NCBI GenBank assembly: GCA_008081175.1
Contig: VMCW01000053.1
Coordinates: 1-16,312, forward strand
Direction of reading: 5' to 3'
Source of the DNA: Flavobacteriaceae bacterium
GTDB lineage: Bacteria > Bacteroidota > Bacteroidia > Flavobacteriales > Flavobacteriaceae
DNA: 16,312 nt
A program made the position numbers and the translations under genes. Below are positions 1 through 6,462 of this stretch, one piece after another (the first letter of the stretch is position 1; each line of letters begins with the position of its first letter). Under the pieces are notes generated by a model. That model was not told the origin of the DNA, did no database searches, and worked only from the letters and a program-made list of their open reading frames with translations.

Positions 1-73
1 GCGGGAGTAGCTCAGTTGGTAGAGCGTCAGCCTTCCAAGCTGAATGTCGCCGGTTCGAACCCGGTCTCTCGCT
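1..73 (+). tRNA. tRNA-Gly (anticodon TCC)
   Basis: A full cloverleaf can be folded. The acceptor stem pairs 1-7 (GCGGGAG) with 66-72 (CTCTCGC, one G-T pair). The D arm has GCTC/GAGC, the anticodon stem is TCAGC/GCTGA with loop CTTCCAA, so the anticodon TCC lies at 34-36 and reads glycine GGA/GGG codons. The T arm contains GGTTCGAACCC. The discriminator is T73 and no CCA is encoded, so CCA must be added by nucleotidyltransferase. A run of nine T (75-83) follows directly before the next tRNA. In Bacteroidota this tRNA usually sits in a Thr-Tyr-Gly-Thr cluster ahead of tuf; earlier members would lie left of the window. Confidence 0.97.
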
Positions 74-83
74 CTTTTTTTTT

Positions 84-155
84 GCCGATGTAGCTCAGGG
101 GTAGAGCGTTTCCTTGGTAAGGAAGAGGTCGGCAGTTCAAGTCTGCTCATCGGCT
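84..155 (+). tRNA. tRNA-Thr (anticodon GGT)
   Basis: A full cloverleaf can be folded. The acceptor stem pairs GCCGATG (84-90) with CATCGGC (148-154), with discriminator T155 and no encoded CCA. The D arm is GCTC/GAGC. The anticodon stem TTTCC/GGAAG holds loop TTGGTAA, giving anticodon GGT at 116-118 (threonine ACC/ACU). The T arm has GGCAG/CTGCT around TTCAAGT. It lies 10 bases after tRNA-Gly and is probably co-transcribed with it. Its 3' end is only 10 bp from the stop codon of the convergent GT39 gene, and no hairpin terminator is visible between them. Confidence 0.97.
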
Positions 156-165
156 CTTCAAAAAT

Positions 166-1575
166 CTAATTCTTCTCATTTTCTTTAAACACATACACAC
201 CTCCTTTTTGGTGTTCCTTTATGAGGATAAGTTTGTTTTGTATATCCTTTGGTAATTCTTTCCATCGTTTTGCAGCTATGCGTACGGCAAATGAAGAACT
301 AGTATCCCTTATTTTTTGTTCCAATTCTTTTTGATCCATCCGTTTGATTCGTCCCTGGGTGTAAAACTGACTTGAATAGGTTTTATAATCAAGAGAATAA
401 ATAGGTAGTTTTGTGTCTACACTACTTACTAGCTGCTGGTCTGTATTGTTTTCATACAGAGGTTTAGCCCAACCAGAGAGTAAAACAAACAACAAAAGAA
501 TGGGGAGCAACAAGCTAATCGTCAAATAGGTGTTTTTGGCTTTGATCTCTTTCCAAAAATGAACAATAAACAAGGACGCTGGGAGAGTACAAGGTAAAAT
601 ATAGGGATGAATCAGGCTTTTAGATGCGGTAAAAAACAGCGGTGTCCAAAGTAACCAGAGCAGAAGAAATAAGGCCCAAGAATCTGTTCTCAACAGAGTC
701 GATTTTTTGTAAATCAAGCGAATCAAAAGAACAGACCAAGGAAGTAAAAAAAGTATTAAAAAGCCCCAAACTATTCCTAAGGGTTGCTGTTTTGGAAAAC
801 CGTATTTGTCTCCTTCCCAACCTGAATTTAAATAACGTTCAAAATGTTCGCCTACAAAGAAATAATTCAAAAATCCCGGAGACTGATGTTCTGCAAGTAG
901 GTACCACGGCATCGCTATACCTAATGTTAGCAATAGTCCACCAACCCAGGGTGCTTTTTCCAGGGCTGTTCTTATGTTGTGGGTAAGTAAGCACCATAAA
1001 CCAATAGGAGGGAGGGTTAAGAGCGCTATTATAGGGCCTTTGGCAAGAAAGCCAAGACCTAATCCTATAAAAAATAAATACCCCCAAAAATGTTTTGACT
1101 GCTTTTGCATCGCTTCCCAAAAGCTCAGCATCATAATTCCTATACAAACACTTAAAAAAAGATCTGTAGAAACGACACCTGCATGTAAATAAAACTCAGG
1201 GAGACAGAGTAAGATAATTCCCGGAAGGTAAAAGGAATTCTCTTTCTTATAGCGACTCAAAAAAAGTCCCAGACCCACAGCGACCAACAAATAGGGTAAG
1301 CGAACAAAAAAAGCATGGGTTCCAAAAAGGGAAATACTCAATGCACTTGCCCAAGTAGAAAGTGGGGGTTTAGCCCAAAAGGGGATCCCGTAGTCGATGT
1401 GTGGAACGACCCAATTGGAAGTTTCTGCCATAATTCGTGCAATTTCTCCGTAGCGTGCCTCTGTTTTATCCATAAGCGGAAGACTGTAGTTGAAGATCCC
1501 TCTTATAAAAACCAACATCCAGAAATAGATTGGATAACTTTTCTCTTTCCACAAAAAAGTGTAATTCTTTGTCAT
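166..1575 (-). CDS. GT39/ArnT-like membrane glycosyltransferase
   Basis: This 469-residue integral membrane protein resembles the ArnT/PMT (GT39) glycosyltransferases, which take a sugar from a polyprenyl-phosphate donor and transfer it to a lipid, glycan or protein on the outer face of the inner membrane. The family signature follows the first membrane segment (about 14-34): an acidic, arginine-containing loop with D36, E39, R41 and Y42 in MDKTEARYGEIAR, then WVVPHIDYGIPFWAKPPL with the K-P-P motif at 69-71. About ten to twelve hydrophobic segments run to about residue 370, followed by a soluble tail of about 100 residues. The start ATG overlaps the stop of the upstream GT2 gene as ATGA, implying a two-gene operon and translational coupling. 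The acceptor cannot be told from sequence; lipid A, an exopolysaccharide or a glycoprotein are all possible. Family assignment is firm, substrate unknown. Confidence 0.88.
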   Translation of the reverse strand: MTKNYTFLWKEKSYPIYFWMLVFIRGIFNYSLPLMDKTEARYGEIARIMAETSNWVVPHIDYGIPFWAKPPLSTWASALSISLFGTHAFFVRLPYLLVAVGLGLFLSRYKKENSFYLPGIILLCLPEFYLHAGVVSTDLFLSVCIGIMMLSFWEAMQKQSKHFWGYLFFIGLGLGFLAKGPIIALLTLPPIGLWCLLTHNIRTALEKAPWVGGLLLTLGIAMPWYLLAEHQSPGFLNYFFVGEHFERYLNSGWEGDKYGFPKQQPLGIVWGFLILFLLPWSVLLIRLIYKKSTLLRTDSWALFLLLWLLWTPLFFTASKSLIHPYILPCTLPASLFIVHFWKEIKAKNTYLTISLLLPILLLFVLLSGWAKPLYENNTDQQLVSSVDTKLPIYSLDYKTYSSQFYTQGRIKRMDQKELEQKIRDTSSSFAVRIAAKRWKELPKDIQNKLILIKEHQKGGVYVFKENEKN

Positions 1576-2297
1576 TTGTATTGATTGTAAATTTTAATAA
1601 GGTCTCCCCAAACAGTAAGGCCATAACTCCAAGGAATTTTAGAATCTCCCTTGTCCTCCCAATTTTTTAAAGCTATTTCTTTTGAAAATTGGATCAATTG
1701 TTCTGATCCAAAATGGTTTTTTAATCTAAAAAAGACTTCAACATCAAAAAGCCAACGTGAGATAAAAGGTTTTTCAAAAGCAATAGTAATAAGCTCCAAG
1801 CTGAAAATTTTACATCCGCATTGCGTATCGTAAATGGGTAGTTGGAGTAATTTAGAAATAAAGGTAGCGAGTATCCGACCTATAATAAATCGATGCCATT
1901 GACGGTTTATTTGGTTGTCTATTTTTTTAATTCGCGATGCAAAAACAAACTTTGTTTCTGTATTGAGATGTGTAGCCAACTCATAACATTCTTCTAAGGA
2001 AGTGGAAAGGTCTCCATCGAGAAAGGCTACACGGTCGCATTCGTTTTGATTACAAAAAAAAAGAATACCTGTTTGAACCGCTGTTGCTTTTCCGCTATTT
2101 TGATCCAAATGGATGAGGTGTATGTGTTTGGGGTGGCTTAATTTGAGATCTTCAAGGATGTTATAAGTAGTATCTGTAGAACCGTCATTTACAAAACAAA
2201 GCTGAACCTTTTGATGTCTATCGAGGAAATGTTGAAAAACCAATGGATTCAGTTTTTTTGATTCATTAAAACAGGGAATCACTATGCCTAATTTCAT
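1572..2297 (-). CDS. GT2 polyprenyl-phosphate glycosyltransferase (ALG5/DPM1-like)
   Basis: This 241-residue protein is a GT-A fold family 2 glycosyltransferase. The N-terminus reads MKLGIVIPCFNES, followed by NDGSTD at 37-42 (nucleotide binding), an NSGKATAVQTG segment at 67-77, and the metal-binding DGD at 94-96 followed by LSTS. The later block YDTQCGCKIF (156-165) and RWLFDVEVFFR (181-191) match the dolichyl/undecaprenyl-phosphate glucose or mannose synthase group (ALG5/DPM1) better than polysaccharide chain-elongating GT2 enzymes. No clear C-terminal membrane pair is present, so it is probably cytosolic or peripheral. Its stop overlaps the start of the GT39 gene, so I infer it makes the lipid-linked sugar donor for that enzyme, as ArnC or DPM1-type enzymes do for ArnT/PMT. 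The ATG at 2297 fits the conserved N-terminus and has no clear Shine-Dalgarno. The sugar is not known. Confidence 0.88.
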   Translation of the reverse strand: MKLGIVIPCFNESKKLNPLVFQHFLDRHQKVQLCFVNDGSTDTTYNILEDLKLSHPKHIHLIHLDQNSGKATAVQTGILFFCNQNECDRVAFLDGDLSTSLEECYELATHLNTETKFVFASRIKKIDNQINRQWHRFIIGRILATFISKLLQLPIYDTQCGCKIFSLELITIAFEKPFISRWLFDVEVFFRLKNHFGSEQLIQFSKEIALKNWEDKGDSKIPWSYGLTVWGDLIKIYNQYK

Positions 2298-2350
2298 TTT
2301 GGGAAGAATATCATTTCCTAGTCACAAAGTAACAAAATCTAGAGTTGACT

Positions 2351-2384
2351 TTTGCTCGCCTTTTGTTGTAATCACTATTTTTTG
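2351..2384 (+). promoter_or_regulatory. Candidate distal tuf promoter, Bacteroidota type
   Basis: TTTG at 2351-2354 is followed after 21 bases by TATTTTTTG (2376-2384), a one-base-longer variant of the Bacteroidota TTTG / TAnnTTTG promoter. It would start transcription near 2391 and give a leader of about 165 nt ahead of tuf. It lies in the 259-bp divergent region between the GT2 gene and tuf. The T-rich context makes chance matches likely, so support is weak. Confidence 0.35.
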
Positions 2385-2514
2385 AATGCTATGTTATTTT
2401 TTTATAAATCCGAAAAGCAGATCTCTTTATGTTCTCCCAAAGTCTATAGCGTTAAAAAAGAGAATCTTGCAGAAAAAAAAAGTGCAAAAGAAACTAGGAA
2501 ATGAAAAAAATTAA

Positions 2515-2522
2515 TAAATTTG
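2515..2522 (+). promoter_or_regulatory. Candidate proximal tuf promoter, -7 element TAAATTTG
   Basis: TAAATTTG exactly matches the Bacteroidota -7 consensus TAnnTTTG and lies 34 bases ahead of the tuf ATG, predicting a short leader. No TTTG/TTG is present at the expected -33 spacing; the upstream stretch is A-rich instead. It is a plausible main start for the tuf transcript, but it rests on one element only. Confidence 0.5.
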
Positions 2523-2556
2523 CGCTCCTAAAAATAACATTGAAACAACAATAATT

Positions 2557-3744
2557 ATGGCTAAAGAAACATTTGACCGGTCGAAACCCCACTTAAACAT
2601 TGGAACAATTGGTCACGTTGATCACGGTAAAACTACGCTTACTGCTGCGATTACAAAAGTATTAGCAGATGCTGGTTTTTCTGAAGCAAAGAGCTTTGAT
2701 CAAATCGATAATGCACCTGAAGAAAAAGAACGTGGTATTACGATCAATACTTCTCACGTTGAATATCAAACAAGCAATCGTCACTATGCACACGTAGACT
2801 GTCCTGGTCACGCCGACTATGTAAAGAACATGGTTACCGGTGCCGCTCAAATGGACGGTGCTATTCTTGTTGTTGCTGCTACTGATGGTCCCATGCCACA
2901 AACTAGAGAGCACATACTTCTTGGACGCCAGGTTGGTGTACCTCGTATTGTAGTATTCTTGAATAAAGCGGACATGGTAGACGACGAAGAATTATTAGAA
3001 CTTGTTGAAATGGAAGTACGTGAGTTGCTTTCATTCTACGACTACGACGGTGACAATACACCTGTGGTATTGGGATCTGCTCTTGGAGCTCTAAACGGAG
3101 AACAAAAATGGGTAGACACTGTAATGAAATTAATGGAAGAAGTTGACGCATGGATTGAGCTTCCTCAGCGTGATGTTGACAAAGATTTCTTAATGCCAGT
3201 AGAAGATGTATTCTCAATTACTGGTCGTGGTACTGTTGCTACTGGACGTATCGAAACTGGAGTTGCCAACACAGGTGACGAAATCGATATCATCGGTATG
3301 GGTGCTGAAAAAATGAAATCTACCATTACAGGAGTAGAGATGTTCCGTAAAATTTTAGATAGAGGAGAGGCTGGAGACAACGTAGGGATCCTTCTTAGAG
3401 GTATTGAAAAAACAGATATCAAAAGAGGAATGGTACTTTGTAAGACAGGTTCTGTAAAGCCACACGCTAAATTTAAAGCTGAGGTTTATATCTTGAAAAA
3501 AGAAGAAGGAGGACGTCATACACCTTTCCACAACAACTACAGACCTCAGTTCTACGTTCGTACAACTGACGTTACAGGAAACATTTCTCTTCCAGATGGA
3601 GTAGAAATGGTAATGCCTGGGGATAACTTGACAATCAATGTTGATTTGATTCAACCCGTAGCTTTAAGTACTGGTCTTCGTTTTGCAATTCGCGAAGGAG
3701 GTAGAACAGTTGGAGCTGGGCAGGTTACAGAAATCCTAGACTAA
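2557..3744 (+). CDS. tuf: Elongation factor Tu
   Basis: EF-Tu is the GTPase that delivers aminoacyl-tRNA to the ribosomal A site. The protein has 395 residues, the usual bacterial length. The G domain shows GHVDHGKT (19-26, P-loop), switch I RGITI with T62, DCPGH with the catalytic H85, NKAD (136-139) and the SAL motif (174-176). Domains II and III follow, including GRGTVATGRIETG and the C-terminal RFAIREGGRTVGAGQVTEILD. The ATG at 2557 is fixed by the family start MAKETF; the upstream region is A-rich with no Shine-Dalgarno, normal for Bacteroidota. In this phylum tuf is normally preceded by the tRNA cluster, but here the two glycosyltransferase genes intervene. It is followed by a hairpin and tRNA-Trp, leading into secE-nusG and the ribosomal protein and RNA polymerase genes. 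Confidence 0.99.
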   Translation: MAKETFDRSKPHLNIGTIGHVDHGKTTLTAAITKVLADAGFSEAKSFDQIDNAPEEKERGITINTSHVEYQTSNRHYAHVDCPGHADYVKNMVTGAAQMDGAILVVAATDGPMPQTREHILLGRQVGVPRIVVFLNKADMVDDEELLELVEMEVRELLSFYDYDGDNTPVVLGSALGALNGEQKWVDTVMKLMEEVDAWIELPQRDVDKDFLMPVEDVFSITGRGTVATGRIETGVANTGDEIDIIGMGAEKMKSTITGVEMFRKILDRGEAGDNVGILLRGIEKTDIKRGMVLCKTGSVKPHAKFKAEVYILKKEEGGRHTPFHNNYRPQFYVRTTDVTGNISLPDGVEMVMPGDNLTINVDLIQPVALSTGLRFAIREGGRTVGAGQVTEILD

Positions 3745-3769
3745 GTAAAATGTTTTTTAAATGGCATTG

Positions 3770-3799
3770 AAGGTGTCCGCCTACAGCGGACGCCTTTTC
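3770..3799 (+). terminator. Hairpin terminator or attenuator after tuf
   Basis: GGTGTCCGC (3772-3780) pairs with GCGGACGCC (3786-3794) around the loop CTACA. The stem has nine pairs including one G-T, and flanking A-T pairs extend it. TTTT follows, then CTGT. The U-tract is short, so it may act as a partial terminator that lowers transcription from tuf into tRNA-Trp and secE, or as an RNA processing or stability element. Confidence 0.7.
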
Positions 3800-3811
3800 T
3801 GTCAAATAAAA

Positions 3812-3884
3812 ACGGGTTTAGCTCAGTTGGTAGAGCACTGGTCTCCAAAACCAGGTGTCGGGAGTTCGAGCCTCTCAACCCGTG
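3812..3884 (+). tRNA. tRNA-Trp (anticodon CCA)
   Basis: The acceptor stem pairs ACGGGTT (3812-3818) with AACCCGT (3877-3883), with discriminator G3884 as usual for tRNA-Trp and no encoded CCA end. The D arm is GCTC/GAGC. The anticodon stem CTGGT/ACCAG with loop CTCCAAA puts CCA at 3845-3847. The T arm is GGGAG/CTCTC around TTCGAGC. It lies 18 bases before secE with no visible promoter of its own, so it is probably cut from a tuf-secE transcript. The tuf, tRNA-Trp, secE order is typical for Bacteroidota. Confidence 0.97.
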
Positions 3885-3902
3885 CTGAAAAAAAACTAAC
3901 AG

Positions 3903-4097
3903 ATGGCAGCAATGATTGACTATATCAAAGATTCTTTTGAAGAATTAAAGAATAATGTTTCTTGGACTGAACGTTCTGAACTGCAACGTTTGGTAGTCAT
4001 TGTATTGGTCTTTTCAATTTTGTTTTCATTAGCAATATGGGGAGCAGATACTGTCCTATCAAGGGTGATACAATTTTATTTTAATCTGATCGGATAA
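3903..4097 (+). CDS. secE: Preprotein translocase subunit SecE
   Basis: SecE clamps SecY in the SecYEG protein-export channel of the inner membrane. This is the short single-span form of 64 residues, as in most bacteria other than Enterobacteria. An amphipathic N-terminal helix (IDYIKDSFEELKNNVSW) is followed by a single hydrophobic segment at about 30-48 and a short C-terminal tail. The usual Trp-Pro of the helix hinge is Trp-Thr (21-22). ATG 3903 is chosen because it gives the family-like MAAMIDYI start; the ATG at 3912 is a possible alternative. Its stop TAA directly abuts the nusG ATG, which suggests coupled translation. Confidence 0.95.
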   Translation: MAAMIDYIKDSFEELKNNVSWTERSELQRLVVIVLVFSILFSLAIWGADTVLSRVIQFYFNLIG

Positions 4098-4652
4098 ATG
4101 ACGACAGCTACAAACGATAAAAAGTGGTACGTAGTTCGTGCCGTAAGCGGTCAAGAGGCCAAAATCAAAGATTATATCAAATCTGAGATTTCACGTGTGG
4201 GGTATGATCATCTTGTAGAGGACCTATTAGTTCCAACAGAGAAGGTCATTCAAATCCGAAATGGAAAAAAAATAAGCAAAGAACGCACCTATTTTCCCGG
4301 ATACATTATGATTAAAGCCAATCTGTCTGGGGAACTTCCACACATCATCAAGTCAGTGACCAATGTTATTGGATTTTTAGGAGAAACCAAAGGGGGAATA
4401 CCCGTGCCTATGCGAGAGGCTGAAGTTAATAGAATGTTAGGAAAAGTAGATGAGCTGGCGCTTACTACAGAACACATATCTATCCCTTTCACAGTAGGAG
4501 AAAATGTTAAAGTTATTGATGGACCTTTTAACGGATTTACAGGGTCTATAGAAAAAGTAAATGAAGAAAAACGCAAACTCGAAGTGATGGTAAAGATCTT
4601 TGGTCGTAAAACCCCACTTGAGTTAAGTTATATGCAAGTAGATAAATTATAA
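4098..4652 (+). CDS. nusG: Transcription termination/antitermination factor NusG
   Basis: NusG binds the RNA polymerase clamp during elongation and links it to the ribosome or to Rho. The protein has 184 residues, the standard size. The NGN domain begins with KKWYVVRAVSGQEAKIKDYI and carries the characteristic FPGYIMI stretch. The C-terminal KOW domain starts around VGENVKVIDGPFNGFTG and ends with FGRKTPLELSYMQVDKL. No extra insertion domain is seen, so it is a housekeeping NusG and not a specialised paralogue of the UpxY or RfaH kind. It starts on the base after the secE stop codon. It is the last gene before a 67-bp spacer with a hairpin, then rplK. Confidence 0.98.
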   Translation: MTTATNDKKWYVVRAVSGQEAKIKDYIKSEISRVGYDHLVEDLLVPTEKVIQIRNGKKISKERTYFPGYIMIKANLSGELPHIIKSVTNVIGFLGETKGGIPVPMREAEVNRMLGKVDELALTTEHISIPFTVGENVKVIDGPFNGFTGSIEKVNEEKRKLEVMVKIFGRKTPLELSYMQVDKL

Positions 4653-4667
4653 ATGTTACATGAATTA

Positions 4668-4699
4668 GGATGGTGTAGCAGCTTCCAATTACTACATCC
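4668..4699 (+). promoter_or_regulatory. Leader hairpin between nusG and rplK, possible L1 operator
   Basis: In the 67-bp nusG-rplK spacer, GGATG (4668-4672) plus TAG (4676-4678) can pair with CTACATCC (4692-4699), leaving a three-base GTG bulge. An alternative continuous seven-pair fold is GGTGTAG/CTACATC. No T-tract follows, so it is not a simple terminator. In E. coli, L1 represses its own operon by binding a bulged helix just before the L11 gene; this hairpin has the right place and general shape. That function is an inference. Confidence 0.4.
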
Positions 4700-4719
4700 T
4701 CTTAAAATTAAATTAGACA

Positions 4720-5157
4720 ATGGCAAAAGAAGTAAGTAAAGTTTTAAAACTACAAGTTCGGGGAGGTGCTGCGAATCCATCGCCACCGGTTGGACCCGCG
4801 CTCGGATCTGCAGGAGTCAATATCATGGAGTTTTGTAAGCAATTCAATGCAAGAACTCAAGATAAACCTGGTAAAGTATTACCGGTTGCGATTACTGTAT
4901 ACACTGACAAATCGTTTGAATTTGTCATCAAGACTCCGCCGGCGGCCGTACAACTGATGGAAGCAGCCAAAGCTAAAAAAGGTTCCGGAGAACCCAATAG
5001 AAACAAAGTCGCTACAGTGACTTGGGATCAGGTAAAAGTTATCGCTGAAGATAAGATGCCAGACCTCAATGCATTTACTGTAGAGTCCGCTATGAAAATG
5101 GTAGCAGGAACTGCTCGTTCTATGGGATTCAAAATTTCTGGAGAAGCACCCTTTTAA
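4720..5157 (+). CDS. rplK: 50S ribosomal protein L11
   Basis: L11 forms the base of the GTPase-associated centre on 23S rRNA and is the target site for thiopeptides and for RelA-type sensing of uncharged tRNA. The protein has 145 residues, near the usual 142. The N-terminal domain shows KLQVRGGAANPSPPVGPALG, which includes the conserved proline-rich segment, then GVNIMEFCKQFN. The C-terminal rRNA-binding domain ends with MVAGTARSMGFKI. The start is fixed by MAKEVSKVLKLQ; the context is A-rich without a Shine-Dalgarno. It is followed 17 bases later by rplA, the conserved L11-L1 pair. Confidence 0.99.
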   Translation: MAKEVSKVLKLQVRGGAANPSPPVGPALGSAGVNIMEFCKQFNARTQDKPGKVLPVAITVYTDKSFEFVIKTPPAAVQLMEAAKAKKGSGEPNRNKVATVTWDQVKVIAEDKMPDLNAFTVESAMKMVAGTARSMGFKISGEAPF

Positions 5158-5174
5158 TTTTTTAACAATAAGCA

Positions 5175-5864
5175 ATGGCTAGATTAAGTAAAAAACAAAA
5201 AGAAGCACGAGCAAAAGTAGATCCTAATAAGATTTACACGCTACAAGAAGCTTCTGCATTGGTAAAAGAAATTACCACTACAAAATTTGATGCGAGCGTT
5301 GACTTGGCAATTCGTTTGGGTGTAGATCCAAAGAAAGCCAATCAGATGGTTCGAGGGGTGGTTACCCTACCGCATGGTACTGGAAAGGACGTACGTGTCC
5401 TTGCCTTGGTAACTCCCGATAAAGAAGCAGATGCCAAAGAGGCAGGAGCGGATCATGTCGGTCTTGATGAATACCTTCAGAAAATCAAAGACGGATGGAC
5501 AGATGTTGATGTTATCGTTACTATGCCCAGTGTAATGGGTAAATTAGGTCCTTTGGGTCGTGTATTAGGTCCTCGTGGTTTAATGCCTAATCCCAAAACG
5601 GGAACCGTAACTATGGACATCAAGAAAGCTGTTTCTGACGTTAAAGGAGGTAAAATCGATTTTAAAGTAGATAAAACAGGAATAGTTCATGCCTCTATAG
5701 GTAAAGCTTCATTTACTGCAGAGAAAATCGCCGAAAATGCGGATGAGTTGTTAAAAACCATTCTAAAGTTGAAACCTTCAACTTCTAAGGGAACCTATGT
5801 AAAAAGCGTATTCATGTCTAGTACAATGAGTCCTGGAATTTCCATTGACACCAAACTAGCATAA
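5175..5864 (+). CDS. rplA: 50S ribosomal protein L1
   Basis: L1 forms the mobile L1 stalk that guides deacylated tRNA out of the E site. In many bacteria it also represses the L11-L1 messenger. The protein has 229 residues, close to the usual 230-234. The N-terminus MARLSKKQKEARAKVDPNKIYTLQEA and the central block TMPSVMGKLGPLGRVLGPRG, with LMPNPKTGTVT just after, are strongly conserved. The closing region carries the usual KGTYVKSVFMSSTMSPGI. It sits 17 bases after rplK and 17 bases before rplJ, so the three genes are surely co-transcribed. Confidence 0.99.
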   Translation: MARLSKKQKEARAKVDPNKIYTLQEASALVKEITTTKFDASVDLAIRLGVDPKKANQMVRGVVTLPHGTGKDVRVLALVTPDKEADAKEAGADHVGLDEYLQKIKDGWTDVDVIVTMPSVMGKLGPLGRVLGPRGLMPNPKTGTVTMDIKKAVSDVKGGKIDFKVDKTGIVHASIGKASFTAEKIAENADELLKTILKLKPSTSKGTYVKSVFMSSTMSPGISIDTKLA

Positions 5865-5881
5865 CGCAAAATTCTCAAGCA

Positions 5882-6397
5882 ATGACAAGACAAGAAAAAA
5901 ACGAAGCAATAGAAAACCTAAAAGCTGCCTTAGGAGGGGTTAAAAACCTCTACTTAGCAGATATTGCAGGATTAGATGCAACCCAAACTAGTGCGTTAAG
6001 ACGTGCTTGTTTCAAAGAAAACATCAAACTGCAAGTGGTTAAAAATACATTACTCGCCAAAGCCATGGAAGCTTCCGATCATGACTTTGGAGAGTTGACA
6101 GGTATCCTTAAAGGGAATACCTCGTTGATGTTTTCCGAAACGGGAAATGCACCTGCAAAGGTGATCAAGAACTTTAGAAAAAAGTCGAACAAGCCTATTT
6201 TGAAAGGAGCCTTCATTGAAGAAGCCATTTACATAGGTGATGATCAGCTAGATGCTCTTGTAGCAATCAAATCTAAAGATGAATTGATTGGTGAGATTAT
6301 AACCTTGTTACAATCGCCCACCAAAAACGTGGTTTCAGCACTTCAGTCAGGAGGTGGGAAACTCTCTGGAATACTAAAGACTCTTTCAGAACGTTAA
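5882..6397 (+). CDS. rplJ: 50S ribosomal protein L10
   Basis: L10 anchors the L7/L12 dimers to the ribosome, forming the stalk base with L11. The protein has 171 residues (165 in E. coli). The N-terminal domain holds the conserved stretch YLADIAGLDATQTSALRRACF and then VVKNTLLAKAM. The C-terminal helix that binds L7/L12 dimers is at about 140-171 (ITLLQSPTKNVVSALQSGGG followed by KLSGILKTLSER). Only 17 bases separate it from rplA, so there is no room for a separate L10 leader of the E. coli type immediately upstream; any L10 autoregulatory site would have to lie within rplA or elsewhere. A 65-bp A-rich spacer without a visible hairpin separates it from rplL. Confidence 0.98.
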   Translation: MTRQEKNEAIENLKAALGGVKNLYLADIAGLDATQTSALRRACFKENIKLQVVKNTLLAKAMEASDHDFGELTGILKGNTSLMFSETGNAPAKVIKNFRKKSNKPILKGAFIEEAIYIGDDQLDALVAIKSKDELIGEIITLLQSPTKNVVSALQSGGGKLSGILKTLSER

Positions 6398-6462
6398 TCC
6401 CTGACCCAAAACAGTACGCACTCGAAATAACACAGATAAAGTTAAACAGAAAAAAAAGTAAA

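Noticed and set aside
642..1584. Plus-strand open frames within the GT39 gene
   Set aside because: They lie antisense to a gene with clear GT39 motifs, and their translations are low-complexity without family features.
2386..2514. Two overlapping small reading frames in the tuf leader (ATG 2386, 42 codons; ATG 2391, 37 codons)
   Set aside because: They lie in different frames of an A/T-rich leader, have no ribosome-binding context and no recognisable protein pattern. Chance is the simpler explanation.
84..2556. Integrated element at tRNA-Thr with attachment repeats
   Set aside because: No second copy of the tRNA-Thr 3' end was seen between the GT genes and tuf, and no integrase or transposase is present.
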